Translations under genes and position numbers: made by a program
Part shown: piece by piece, positions 9,402 through 22,500 of the stretch
Position numbering within the stretch: position 1 is the first letter of the stretch
Layout: every line of letters begins with the position of its first letter
Source: Fonticula-like sp. SCN 57-25
Lineage: Eukaryota > Nucleariida > Rotosphaerida
NCBI GenBank assembly: GCA_001724245.1
Contig: MEDX01000055.1
Span: 1 to 27,745 of the forward strand
Direction of reading: 5' to 3'
DNA length: 27,745 nt
Notes under the pieces: model-generated
Seen by the model: the letters and a program-made list of their open reading frames with translations, nothing else
What the model was told of the DNA's origin: nothing
Database searches by the model: none

Positions 9402-10123
9402 ATGATGCTGTGGTGGGTCGTCGTCGCGCTGGCGGCGGCGCTGTGGCTGTGGTGGCGTTCAAAGAGCAGCTCAGAGGCCGTGCGAGAAGCGAGCCAAAGC
9501 AACGCATCCCAAACAAGTGCCAGCAGTCGCAAACGCGCAAAGCGCAAGAAGGCCGAGTATGCTCGTCTACCGTGCCACCTGACGCTGTTGGGTACTGACG
9601 CGCGAATAGGGCCGCTCGGGCAGCAGGAGCCGCAGCGACTAGCGACGGCGCTTCTGATGAAGCAACTGTGTCGGCTGACGTAAACAACGATGATGCGCAG
9701 GAAGAGGCGGCAGATGAGGACGAGCAGGAAGATGAAGGCGACAATACGCAGGATATTGCATCCCAGCCGAGCGGCCCGGAGGATCTCTTCCCCAAGCGAA
9801 AGCCAGTTCGCGTGTTGCGGCTTGTTGGGTCAAGGCCGCCGCCGCCTGCCCCAAAGAAGCCGACTTTTGAGGAGCGAGAGGAGCTCAGCAAGAAACAGCG
9901 GGAGAACCAGCGGAAAAAGGACAGGGATCGCGCCATTCGCGAGGCTAATGATGCGTCGCAGGCAGCCCATCTCCGCAAGCATAGAACGGAGAAGGAGCGG
10001 ATTGAGAGCATCGAGCAGCAGAAGCGGCGCCTGTCCGCGTACAACAAGACGTCGACCCCGCCAAAATCTGCCAAGAATGCATGGACAAGCAGTGGCGCCG
10101 ATGACGGCCTTTGGGAGATGTAA
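9402..10123 (+). CDS. Uncharacterised membrane-anchored, highly charged protein
   Basis: Exons are 9402-9556 and 9610-10123, joined over a 53-nt intron (9557-9609, GTATGC...ATAG, branch CTGAC). The product is 222 residues. It begins MMLWWVVVALAAALWLWW, a single hydrophobic segment likely to be an ER signal anchor. It continues with a Ser-rich stretch and a basic patch (SSRKRAKRKKAE). Next comes an acidic Glu/Asp region (about 80-110) and KPVRVLRLVG, then a long Lys/Arg/Glu-rich helix, likely coiled coil (about 145-205). The tail is SSGADDGLWEM. With basic residues just after the hydrophobic segment, the bulk of the protein probably faces the cytosol. I do not recognise the family. Anchored, charged coiled-coil proteins of this shape occur among ER and ribosome-associated factors, but that is only an analogy. 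The frame without splicing ends early and loses the charged C-terminus. Confidence 0.72.
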
Positions 10124-10201
10124 CGCAAACACGAAAACGACTTTTTGAAAACATCAATGTATTATGTACACAATGAAGCAACACTATGATACCGAAACCA
10201 C
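10124..10201. other. Very short convergent 3' gap
   Basis: Only 78 nt separate the stop codons of the anchored protein (+) and the small basic protein (-). Their 3' UTRs must therefore be very short or overlap as antisense. No AATAAA is present on either strand. Confidence 0.5.
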
Positions 10202-10435
10202 CTAATTATCAGCCGCGTTCTTGCGCATCGCCTTCTTCTCCTTGATGGCCCCGAGGAGCGCCTTGGCGACGTTGCCGTCCTTCTTGGGGGCCGCTTTCTG
10301 GACTCCAGAGCCTGTCGTCGCCGGTCGTGAGCCATTGTCACACTAAACCAACAAAAGTGTACCCTGGCGCGCCACGAGCTTGTTGTCCTTCTCCTTCTTA
10401 TTAGGGCGCTTGTGCATCTTGGCGGAGCGGCCCAT
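10202..10435 (-). CDS. Small basic protein of 60 residues, unknown function
   Basis: Exons on the minus strand are 10435-10363 and 10311-10202, with a 51-nt intron (10312-10362, GTACAC...ACAG, CTCAC as possible branch). The spliced protein starts MGRSAKMHKRPNKKEKDNK and ends KEKKAMRKNAADN. It is rich in Lys, Arg and Ala, with no membrane segment. Short proteins starting with a similar Ser-Ala-Lys, Lys-Arg-Pro pattern occur in other eukaryotes, but I cannot name one with certainty. The composition suggests an RNA-binding or nucleolar protein. An in-frame upstream ATG (about 10524 on the minus strand) would add residues that look non-coding and would overlap the midasin start, so I chose 10435. 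Reading through the intron gives a stop after a few hydrophobic residues. Confidence 0.65.
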
Positions 10436-10523
10436 CTTTGCGGCCTCGCTGACTTGGTCACCCTCAAGTGCAAACTGAATCCAGATTGCACAGCACCACC
10501 GCGTGGGTGATCGTGACAGCGCC
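10436..10523. promoter_or_regulatory. 88-nt bidirectional promoter of midasin and the small basic protein
   Basis: Only 88 nt lie between the minus-strand ATG (10435) and the midasin ATG (10524). Both core promoters and both 5' UTRs must fit here or overlap the neighbouring coding exons. No TATA box is visible. Confidence 0.55.
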
Positions 10524-13500
10524 ATGGGCGGCTCCTTTGAGGTCGACCTAGGGCCTGCCTTGGCCGCCCTCGTTGCGGAGCGGCCAGACCTTGCCACCAG
10601 CTTAGAGGTTCGCTTTGCCTGTTTGATTTCGAGGGCGCCGTCTAACCGGGACGTTTAGGTCAAGGGAAATCGGCCCCCGCTCGACGTGCTCGCCGACATC
10701 CTCATAGCAGACCCTGGGCTGACGGTCGCCGTTATTCGGCATTTCCGCGCGGTTCTGCTTGACCTTGTCGCGCGTGCAATTAATAGACACGGAAACCAGT
10801 GGTCAAAGTCGGATGATCATGCGCTGGTACCGGCCGAGCGGCTCGGCGTAGCGCTCGCCGTTGTTGCGCATGTCGTGCCGTCAGTGTCACCGTACGCTTT
10901 TGAATCGCCACCCGCGGGCTCTAACACATGTTTGTAGGCACATCCTTGAGTATTGTCAGCGGAGCTCCCCGCTTTTTGGCCGTCTTCTTTTGATAGGAAA
11001 CAGCGATGGCTTGGAGGGCGCCGTGCGCGCGCTGCATGCCACGGACGACGACGTGTGGGCGCAGCTCGTGCGGGCGTCGTACTACCTGTTGCAGGTCGAC
11101 GTCCTGTCGATGTCACAGAGCTGGAACTGGTCGCCAATGTATGCGCTGCTTGCGCATCGCAGTGTGCTCGTGCGCACGTACGCGGTCCGCACGATCGCCA
11201 CCTTGCTTGGGGCCGCGGACCAGGTGCGCGTTCGAATGATGTCGTCGTTTGTCGGGGCCGACGAAACCGACGCCGCTCTCGTCGAGTGCGAGCGGTACGA
11301 CCGGGCTTTGACGCAGGAGAGGTCGCGTGCCTTTGTCGCGCCCGATGAAGCCTCGCCCGTTCCCGCCGTCAAGGTTGCTGCTCGGCATCTCTCGTCGCGG
11401 GTGGCCGATGCGGGAGGCATTTTGCTTCCTCGCCATAGCGCCGTGGAGGCCTTTACGCCTACCCTCGTTGCCGTAGATAGCATGGTCCGCAACATGCGGA
11501 GCCTCGCCATTGCATTTGCCTCGTCGAGCCCCATTTTGCTAGAGGGAGAGACCGGGGCGGGAAAGACCGCGCTTGTGGAAGAGTTTGCGCGCCTGGTCGG
11601 GCAGTCGCACCTCGTCAAGGTTCACCTTGGCGATCAGACCGACGGCAAGGCGCTGCTCGGCACGTACGTTTGCACAGACATGCCCGGCGAGTTCCGCTGG
11701 CAGCCTGGACTCTTGACGCGCGCCGTTCTCGAAGGAGCGTGGGTGCTTATTGAGGACGTTGACCTTGCGCCGATGGAAATGATGTCTGTTTTGTTGCCCC
11801 TCTTGGAGAGCCGCTCGCTGTACCTTCCGGCGCGTGACGAGCGTATCAATGCGGCCCCCGGGTTTGCCCTTTTCGGCACGCGGACGGTGCGCCACGGCTC
11901 GGGCTCGATTGTGTCGCCGACGTCCGCCGCCGCCGAGGCCCGCTGGATGCGCATCGCGATCGAGTCATTGACCGACAGCGAGATCCCCGCCATCGTCGCC
12001 GCGCAGCACCCGCAGCTCGTGCCTCTTTTCCCCTCGCCCGCGCTGGACGCTTTCCGCGCCGCCGTTGACGCCGTGGGAAGCACGCGCCCGCTGTCGGTGC
12101 GCGACTTGTTCAAGTGGTGCGCGCGGTTGAAGCGCTCGCTGCCCGCCAAGGTGACGGCCACGGACCCGGTCCGCCGCGCTATGCTGCGAGAGGCCAACGT
12201 GTGCTGGCTTGGGATGCTGCCGAGCTCGGATGAAAAGTGGAAGGCGATCGCGTCCGTTGCCGGCGCGCTCGGCCTCAACTCGGACGTTTCGCAGCTGATG
12301 AGCGACGAAACGGCCTACAAGCCGACGCTGCACAAGACATCGTCGGTGCTGAATGTCGGCCGCGCAAGCCTGCCGCTTGCGCGTGGAGGCCAGGCGGTTG
12401 TCGGGAGCTCGCTGCCGTTTGCGATGACTGGTACGTCGCTGCGGTTGCTCGAGCAGATCGCCGAGGCCGTCGAGATGAACGAGGCGCTGCTGCTTGTCGG
12501 TGAGACGGGTACCGGCAAGACAACCGTCGTGCAGCAGCTCGCGCACCAGCTCGGCCAGGAGCTGGTCGTGCTTAATATGAGCCAGCAGAGCGAGTCGGCC
12601 GATCTTTTGGGCGGTTTCAAGCCGGTGGACATCCGGTTGCTGTGCGCCCCGCTCATGGACGACTTTGTTCCGCTTTTCTGCCGGACCTTTTCGAGAAAGA
12701 AGAATCAGAGGTTCCTGGACAATGTCAACGCCGCGTTCACGTCGCATTCGTGGTCGCGCCTCGCGACGCTGCTCCAGAATGCCGTTCTCATGGCTGACAA
12801 GAAGATGGCCGCCGATGACGAGACGAGCCTGGAGCCCTCGGCCGACGGCGCGAGCGCCAAGCGATCTCGCATTGCGCCAGAGCTGGCGGCAGAGTGGCGC
12901 CAGTTCACCGACCGCGTCCATCGCTTTGTTGCGCAGAAGCAGCAGGTGGAGAGCAGCTTTTTGTTTGCCTTTGTGGAAGGGTCGCTTTTGCAGGCCGTTC
13001 AACGCGGTGCGTGGGTTTTGCTGGACGAGATCAACCTCGCGCCCACCGAGACGCTCGAGTGTCTCGCCGGTCTCTTTGAGTCGCCCACTGGCACGCTAGT
13101 TCTGCCCGAGCGCCCCGGCGATGCGGACATTGTCCGGCACCCGTCTTTCCGCGTGTTTGCGTGCATGAACCCCGCCACCGATGTTGGCAAGCGCGACTTT
13201 CCCCCGGGTCTGCGCAGCCGCATGACCGAGCTGTACGTGGGTGAGCTCAACTCGCGGGCCGATCTTGTCGATATCGTGCGCGCCTACCTCGAGCCGGTCG
13301 TCATGAACGCCGCGCCATGGGGAGACATTGTCGACTGGTATCTCGGCGCGCGCGAGGCCGCTCGCTCGGGCCAGCTCGTAGACGGAGAGAACCGGCGGCC
13401 GCACTACTCGCTCCGCACACTCTCGCGTGCCCTAGAGTACACGGCGCTCCTGGCGCCTCTGTACAGCTGGCGTCGGGCTCTCTACGAAGGCTTGTGCATG

Positions 13501-16500
13501 TCGTTTATGACGCAGCTGGGTGCCGCATCGGTTACCGTCCTACACACGAGCGTGCTCCCCGTCGTCGGTGTCGGGAAGCAGCTTGCGCTCAGCGCGATCC
13601 TCCACGAGCCCAAGCGCCCTGCCTCGGACAGCGGGAGCGATTACGTGCTCGTTGAGAACTTTTGGATCCGCTGCGGTTCGGCGACGCTCTCGTCGAGCTT
13701 TGCAGAGCCGCCTGCCTACGTGCTCACCCCGAGCGTCAAGGGCAACCTTCGCTCCCTCTCTCGTGTGGTGGCGGCGGCGCGCTACCCCGTGCTCATCCAG
13801 GGTCCGACCTCTGCGGGTAAAACTTCCATGGTCGAGTACCTCGCTCGCCTGACGAATCATCGCTTTGTGCGCGTCAACAACCATGAGCACACCGACCTCC
13901 AAGAGTACCTCGGCTCGTACGTGACCAACCCCGTCGACGGAAAGCTCGTTTTCCGCGAGGGCATCCTTGTCGAGGCACTGCGCCGCGGCTACTGGCTCGT
14001 CCTTGACGAGCTCAACCTTGCTCCCACGGACGTCCTCGAGGCGCTGAACCGCCTGCTCGACGACAACCGCGAGCTCTTTGTGCCCGAGCTGCAGGAGACG
14101 ATCCGCCCGCACCCCGACTTTTTGCTCTTTGCCACGCAGAACCCGCCGGGAGCCTACGGCGGCCGCAAGGTGCTGTCGCGGGCGTTCCGCAACCGCTTCT
14201 TGGAGCTCCAGTTTGAGGACCTGCCGATCGACGAACTGTCGACCATCTTGTCTGAGCGCTGCGCCATGCCGCCGTCGCGGGCAAAGCTCCTCGTCAATGT
14301 CTACCGCGACCTCCAGTCGCGGCGGCAAGGCACCCGTATCTTTTCTGGCCGTCATGGTTTCATCACCCTGCGTGATCTTTTCCGTTGGGGCTCCCGCGAG
14401 ACGACCGACCCTCAGGCGTTGGCCGAGGACGGCTTTAGGCTGCTCGGTGAGCGTGTGCGGCGCTCGGAAGAGCGCGAGCTCGTTCGCGAAAGCATCGAAA
14501 AGGTGTTCAAGGTGAAGGTGGACGACCTCGCGCTGTACTCGACCGAGGCTCTCCACGCGGACCCGCTCTGGCCGGCCGTGTGTGCTGCTGCCGAGGCGGG
14601 CGACCCGACGGTGTTGCGGTGCGTTTGGACCCCGGCCATGCGGCGCCTTTTCCTACTGGCGTCACGCTCGCTGCGCTGCGGCGAGCCGCTCCTGATTGTA
14701 GGCGAAACAGGCTGCGGCAAGACATCCGTTGTGCAGCTCCTCGCTGCGGCGCTTTCCCGCCCGCTCCACATTGTCAACTGCCACGAGCACACTGAGACGG
14801 CCGACCTTCTTGGTAGCCAGCGCCCCGTGCGCGCACGCGACCAGATCCGCAAGGACACGCAGGCTCAGCTGGCGGCGGTGCTCGCTGCGTCGGACCCGGC
14901 CTTGGCCGAATCCGTTTCCTTGGCTACCGCCACGGACGCCGACATTTCTGCAGCCCTTGCAGGCCTCGACCACCCGGATGGCGACAAGCTAAGGGCCCAA
15001 TGGGCGCGCAGCCAGGCGCTGTTTGGCTGGCAGGACGGCGTACTCGTGCAGGCCATGCGCCAGGGACACCTCTTTTTGCTCGATGAAATGTCTCTTGCGG
15101 ACGATTCGGTGCTCGAGCGTCTCAACAGTGTCCTCGAGCCCGTGCGTCTTCTTGTCCTCGCCGAAAAAGGCGGCGAGTCGGTCGACGAAATCATCGCGCA
15201 CCCCAACTTTCACCTGTTTGCCACGATGAACCCCGGTGGCGACCACGGCAAGAAGGAGCTCAGCCCCGCCTTGCGCAACCGCTTCACCGAGCTGTGGGTG
15301 CCGGCCATCGACGACGATGTAAGCCTCGGTCTTATCTTGAAGGCCCGCCTTCCCGTCGAGCACGCCGATGCGTTTGCCGACTACATCCTAAAGTTCCTCA
15401 CGTGGATTCGCGCGCAGCCGTTTGCTTCCAAGCGCGCACCGTCCCTCCGCGACGTGATTGCGTGGGCCGACTTTGTCGTGACGACGCGTCAGCTCGCGCC
15501 AGCCGAGGCTCTTGTGCACGGCTGCGAGCTTGTCTTCCTCGATGGCTGGTCGCATTCCGAGGCCAAGGAAGGGCGCGCCATGCTTCACGCCATGGTCGGC
15601 TCGCCGAGCGACGCCCCCGCTCTGGCCAACATGTCGCAGGACCAGCTGACGATGACCAGCGAAGGCTTCTTTGGCGCGTCGCCGTTCTGGATTGCGCGCG
15701 GCCCGGCTGCACTCCCGGAGCGCTCGCAGCTCGCCCTGCACGCGCCGACAACGCGCCTCAACGCGATGCGCGTTCTCCGCGCACTCCAGCTCCGCAAGCC
15801 CATTCTCCTAGAGGGCCCTCCCGGCGTGGGCAAGACCTCCTTGGTCCAGGCCATCGCCGCCTCGGCAGGCCACAGCCTCGTCCGCATCAACCTGTCCGAG
15901 CAGACCGACCTGATGGATCTGTTTGGCGCGGATCTGCCCGTGGAAAGCTCGGCCAACGACGACAGCGGAAGCGGAGGCCTCTTTGCCTGGCGCGACGGCC
16001 CGCTCCTTCAGGCGCTGCGCCGCGGGGCGTGGGTCCTCTTGGACGAGCTCAACTTGGCGTCGCAGAGCGTCCTGGAAGGCCTGAACGCTTGTCTCGATCA
16101 CCGCGGCGAGCTTTACCTTCCCGACCTCGACCTGCGCATCAATGTGCCCCCGACGTCGCGCATCTTTGCGGCGCAAAACCCCGTCTCGCAAGGCGGCGGC
16201 CGCAAGGGCCTTCCCCGCAGTTTTGTGAACCGCTTCACGGTGGTTCACGTTGCCGAGCTGGCGGACGAGGATTTGCTCGCCGTCGCGTCGAGCGCCCACC
16301 CGTGGGCCGACGCTGATGCGCTGAGCACGATGGTCAAGTTTACGCGCGCGATGCACGATGCCGTGAACAGCGGCCGCCTGGGACGCGACGGTGCGCCATG
16401 GGAGTTTAACTTGCGTGATATTCTGCGCTGGCTTGACGCGATGGTCGAGTACAAGTTGCAGGACCCGACCCCGCTGGTCGACCTTCTGTTCCTGCAGCGC

Positions 16501-19500
16501 TTGCGCACGGCCTCCGACCGGTCCATTGCGCGCGAGCTTTTTGAAGAAGTTTCTGGCAAGCCGCTTCCCGTGTCTCCCTACGCCGCGCTGGACATTACCT
16601 CGGACGCGGTGCGCGTCGGGCCTCTGGCAGTGCTGCCGCGCTCGTCGTCGCTGCGCTTTAGCACGACGGATGCTCCGAGCGACATGTACATGCACAGCAC
16701 TGTGCGCGCCGTCGAGGCCGTGCTCCACGCGGTTCGCCTCGGCTGGATGGCGCTCATCACTGGCGACGCTGCAACCGGCAAGTCGGCCTTGATTCGCTCG
16801 GCCGCCACGCTGGCTGGCCGCCGTCTCCACGAAGTCGCCCTGAACGCGGGCACGGATACCGGCGAGCTGCTCGGCGGTTTTGAACAGCTTGATCTTGAGC
16901 ACGAGCGTCAGCAGGTTCTTTCGGAGCTTGCGGTGCTGGTGGACAATGCGTGCGCGGACGCTCTTTGCGGCAACGTCACAGACACTTTGCTGGCTTTTGC
17001 GCGTCGCCTGCGCGATGCCGCGTCCCTTGCCCTGTCAAACACCCCCTTGCTGCACGAACAGCGCATGACGAGGATTGACCATGTCGTGTCTCTCCTCCCC
17101 GCCGCGGCACCGCTCCGCGCGCGCATGGCGCAGCTCGGTGAGCTTGAGCGCGGCGCCGCGTCTGGGCGCTTCCGCTGGGTCGACGGCGCTCTGATTCGCG
17201 CCATGGTGGCGGGCGACTGGGTCCTCCTGGACCATGCCAACCTCTGCCCCCCGGCCGTGCTCGACCGCCTCAACCCGCTCATGGAGCCGAACGGCCGCCT
17301 CGTCGTGTCCGAGCGTGGTGTCGTCGGCGTTCAGGGCGAGCTGTACCAGGTTGCCATGCACCCCGATTTCCGCCTGTTCCTTGCGGTGGATGCGTCCGCC
17401 GGCCAAGTGTCTCGCGCCATGCGCAACCGCGGTGTCGAAATCTGCCTCGTTCGCGAGGTCGAGGGCGATGCCGCGCCGTCTCCCGATTCGTCACGCGCAA
17501 TGGCCGACGCAGTCCGCGTCGCAGTCGCGCACGGCGTGACGCACGCGCCGTCCGCTACCATGCTCGCGGAGGAATCCTACGCGGCCCACAAAAAGCACAA
17601 TCTCCGCGCCGTGGCGCAGGCCGCTACCGTCGCGGGTGTTTTGGCCGAGCGCGGACTTGCCGAGAACGCTGTCTTTATGGCGTCCCGCAGCGTCTATGGC
17701 CAGGAGCCAACGACAACGGTTGTGGCCACCGATTCTTCGTGCCACGTGCTTTCGCAGCGCGTCAGCGACTTTGCCGAGGATGCGCGCTCTGCCTCCACAT
17801 GGCGGACGATTTCCGTCATGGACCGCGCCGAACTGGACGCGGTCGTGGCCTTGCAGCGCGCGGCCATGCGTCTGCCACTGAGCAGCGCGGGCCTGGCGGC
17901 CCGCATGAGTTTTGAGCTGAGGGGTCTTCTTGAGGCCCGCAGCTCTGTCCCCGCGCTCATGGAGGCGTGGCGGCAGGGCGGGTTCGAGTCGAACGCTCTC
18001 CCGCTCTCTGCGGCGGACGGCGGCGAAGCATCGCTTGACAACAGCTTGTTTGCCGTTGCTGATCTGTGCTACCAGTTCTCACAAGAGCTTGAAAGTCACG
18101 TCGCGCGCGCCGCATCGCTTCCCGTTCACCAGCTGACGCTCGTTGAGCGCTCCTGTGCGCTCCACAACCGTCGCTCGGACTTGCACGTCGGCGATTTTGC
18201 CCAGTGGGAGCCGTTGGTCTACCCGCTCCTGCGCGATGCGCTGCAGCTCATAATCTCGTTTGTTCAGTCGCTTCCCGCCACTTCGGCGGACGTCAACCAC
18301 GACATTGCTCGCGTGCTGGCGCGCGCCCGCACACTCGCCTTGTCGGCCGACTCGCTCGCGTCATTCGCCGCGCATCTCCGCCCTCTTGCGATGCTTCTCA
18401 AGAACCAGCTGAACGTTCAGGGCGACCTCGCGTCCCTCCTGGACCGTCTCGAGGCACTCTTGCCGCTGGCTGCATGGGACCGCTGGGCGCGCGGCTATCG
18501 CTCCGGCTTCCACAGCCGCCCGATCCGCTTTGAGCCGCTTGCCCGCCTCCGCGACCGCCTGCATGCCCTGTGCGCGTCCGACGCGCTTCTGCAGCGCCCG
18601 TCGCCCGACGTGCTGAACGCCATCGGCGCAGTCTACTCGCTCGCTGATGTGAACCAGCCGGACCCCGATGCGATTGCGGCTCTCGAGACGCTATGCACTG
18701 CTCTGGAATCGCTTCCTCAGCAGCCGAACGCGTCACTGACCGCTTCACTCTGGGCATCCCGCTCCGTGGCGGAGGAAATGGCGATCGTTGCGCAGCTCGT
18801 TTCGGGTTCGGCCGACGGCGCAGCGCTCGCGGCCGAGATTAGCGCATTCTTTTCGATGCCGCTGCGTCGCTCCCCGCGCTCGCTCGCTCCGCTTCAGCAC
18901 GCCAAGTGGGTGCTTGAGGAAGGCTCGCCATCGCTGCGTCTTTCGATTCAGCCGGCCGCGCTTCGCAGTACGCAGGCTGCTCTGCACTCGCTTGTTGTTG
19001 GGCGCTCTTTCACGGCGCACGAGCTCGGCTCGGTCGCGCGCGCCATCCTCGATGCCCGCTCGACCTCGCTTGACGCCAACGAGCGGAACAAGGCCAACCT
19101 GGCGGACGCCAAGGAACTACTCCAGAACGCCCCGCTTCACTCGTTCAATAAGGCGCTTGCCGTGTTTGACGACCTCGCCGACGCGGTCTGGATTGCCGTG
19201 TCAAGGCTGCACGAGGTGCGCGGCGACGCTGCGATGGTTCAGCCCCCAGCGGGCCCGTCGGTGTCGCTCGCCGTGGCGGGCCAGCGCCTTGCCCTCACTG
19301 GCCTGGCCCTTCTCTCCGTGACCGCGCTGCCGCTCGCACTGGACCCCGCTGCCGCTGTTCACGCCGAGCTGCAGCATGCCGCGCGTTCCTCGTCAACGGT
19401 GCTTGCCCACTTGAATGTAGAGGCGGCGCTTGAGAACGCCATTCGCGGCGTGCCTCGCAACGAGAGCATGAGCGAAGCATCGCCGTATCTCACGACGGTT

Positions 19501-22500
19501 CTTCGCGCGCTGCACGACCGCCGCCTCGTTGCCGAGCGGTCCGTGTCTGACCTTGAGCGCCAGCGCGTTGACCGCCCGTCGGATTCTGCGCGTGCCATCG
19601 CCGACATCCACTCGGCCACGTCCCAGATGCTCACCATGCTGACGCAGGGCCGCCGCCTCGAGCGCCAGCTGACAAACACTGACCCCCGCGAGGCGGCCGT
19701 GACGGCCCGCACGCTGGCCGCGTTTGCCGCGCAGCTTGACGCGTTCGCCGACCACTACAGCGACTTGACGGACACGTCTTCCGCGGCCACGTACATGATT
19801 TTGAACGGCCTCTCGATGACCGCCACCGCCGCGATGATCAACGCCCCGCTGTTTGAAGCGCTTGCGGCGGTGGCCGTTGGCGACGACAACGCGGTTGCAG
19901 CCGACGTGGCGCTGCCCGACCTGTCCGCCAGCGCGCGCCTTTTGCTCGCCATGCAGACGACGGTTCTGGCGGCACAGCGCACCGGGCTGCCGGCCAAGTA
20001 CGAGATGCCAGTTTTGGGCGACGCATTTGTCCTGTGGGCCGACGGCGAGGACGCACGCAAGGAGTTTGAGGCGGCGCAGGATGAAGCGTACCGCTACCGC
20101 ATTCGTTCCCATGAGTTTGCCACCGACGATGAGCTGGACGAGCAGCGCTACCGCGAGTCCTTCCCGACGTTTGACGGCGACTACACGGACGTGTTCATGC
20201 AGATTGACGAGGCAAAGCACGACGAGCTGCAAAAGGCGGCCAAGGCGCAGGCGGCCAAGCCGGTGATGAAGTCGCCGCCGCCGCCGGCCTTTGACGCGGC
20301 GCAGGCCCGCGAGCTGCGCGCCCTGCTGACCAGCACACACTTTGCCGATCTTTCGAGCGAGTCGCGCAAGCAGCTGCGCCTCCGAGTCAAGGCGCATTCC
20401 TCTGCGCTTGTGACGCGCATTCTCGCCGCGCACGGCGATACGCTCACGTCCGACATCGACGCTGTCGCACGAATTATGGTGGCTGACGAGCTGGAAAACG
20501 CCGACTCTTTGGTCATTGCTCCGCTCGGCCAGTGGCGCTTGCTGACCACCGAGCCCTCGGCCGCGGCGCTTGCCCTCTGGGGCGACGTGCACGTAGAGGA
20601 TTCGCTTCAGTTTGTGTCGCCGTCGTCGTACGACTTTTACCATGACGCGCGTCGCTCCGAGACGTCGCAGGCAGCCGCTGCTCTGGCGGCTCTGCGCGCT
20701 CGCCTCGCCGAGCTCATGGCAGAGTGGCCCGACCACGAGATTCTTATGCGGATTGACACTGTTGCCGCACGCGTGCAGCAGCTCAATCTCGGCGCCCCCG
20801 TGATGCGCATCCTCACCGGCGTTGAGATGATTCTCCGCGTTGCGCAGGACTGGGAGCTTGTGGCGTCACAGGCGGTGTCGCTGGCGTCGTTCCTCGCACC
20901 GCTGACCGCGCTCGTGCTTCAGTGGCGCCGCCTCGAAGTCATGTCGTGGCCGCAGATGCTCGCATCTCGTGCCGACGCGGCCGCTCAGCGTGACCTTGAC
21001 GCCCTGTGGTTCCACCTTGCACGCATGGTTCTCCAGAGCAACTGGGACGCTGTCGCGTCGTCTGACGCCATGCAGGTCGACACGGGCTACCAGCAGGCGC
21101 CGCTCGCCGAGCTCGTCAAGCTTGTCGACCAGTTTATTCTGGGCGCGCCGTCGATTCAGTTTGCCACGCGTCTTCACAGCGTCGCTGCGCTTGCATCGCT
21201 CGCGCCCTCGGACTCGCCCGCGCGCGCCATCATTTCCAACATGGTGGCGCAGTACGGCCAGCACCTGCCCAGCGTCCGTGCCAATGTGCAGTCGCTGCGC
21301 GCGCCGATCGACAAGGAGTTTGCCGAGATTGTCAAGCTCGCAAAGTGGCACGACGTCAACTACCACGCGCTCAAGGCGTCGTCCGAGCGTCACCACCGCT
21401 CGCTCGCCCAGATGCTGCGCAAGTTTGAGGAGGTGCTCAAGGCGCCCGCGCTCAATGTGCTGCAATCCCTTGAGGCCGTCGCGCCCGCGCCGACGCCCAC
21501 TGCGTCCCAAGCCGCGCCGCCGCCACCGTCGCACATCCCCGCGACATTCAACGCCAATGCGACGGCCGTCACGCGCGCTGCCGGCGGCGATCTCTACGGG
21601 ATTGCACCGCCGAGTATCGTCAGGGGACTTGGTAACTTTAGCTCTGATATTGTCGAGCAACTGCGCGGCTTCGAGACCGAGTCGAACGCTCAGCAGTACA
21701 GCGAAGAGACGAAGAAGATCTTTTCGCAGCTAAAGTCGCGCAAGCGCCTCGCCTATACGTCGTTGCTCAAGACGCTGACAAAGGTCGGCCTGAACGCGAA
21801 CCGCCCGCTGCTCACTGCGGCGCAGCTCGACGATCCGCTCTTTGTGCTGGCGCGGCCGCCCGTTCGCGCGTCGGCAGACGACATGATGAAGGACGCGCGC
21901 CGCTATTTCCACCGCGGCATGGCGCAGCTCAACACGCTCCGCCGCGGCGCCCGTGCAGCTCATGTGCACCGCGACATTAACAAGCGCGACCTCGACAAGA
22001 TGGTCAATTTTGCCATTAACCTCCTTCACGTCGTGTTGCAGCAGCAGACCATTGGCCACGAACTCGTCAACCGCGCCGATGCCATTGCGCGTCTGCGGTC
22101 GGCCCTGATCCTTGCCGCCGAGCCGGCGCCCGCCGCCAAGATTGCGCTGCGCGATTCCCGCGACGCTGCCGAGCAGCTCGCCGCCGCGCTCTCCATGCTG
22201 ATCACCTTTGCAGAGGATGTGCCGTCGTCGCAGCGCCTCGCGGCAGAGTCGCTCTCCGACGTGGCCGCACGCGTTGCCTCCACCGCTGAACTTTTGGCGG
22301 CGCCGCTCGCGGCCCTCAAGCGCGGCCTGGAAGACACGCTCGTCTGCTCGCAGCAGGATGACGTCACGCCATACTCGTTCGTTGCATCGCTGATTGAGGC
22401 CGCTCCTCTCGCCGAGCGCGCTTCCGAGATGCTTGCCCGCGCGTGCGGCGATACGGTCCTTGAGGCCCTCTCGCGCCCCATTGTGGCCGCCCTGCAAAAG

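Noticed and set aside
9187-10128. 313-codon minus-strand frame opposite the anchored-protein gene
   Set aside because: Its translation is low-complexity Ser/Arg/Ala. The plus strand has a splice-supported gene with a membrane anchor and charged helix in the same place.
13540-14556. Long minus-strand open frames opposite midasin (also around 11965-13002, 15808-16902 and 19393-20736)
   Set aside because: These are antisense shadows produced by high GC at third positions. They lack family signatures, while the plus strand encodes unmistakable AAA modules over the same bases.
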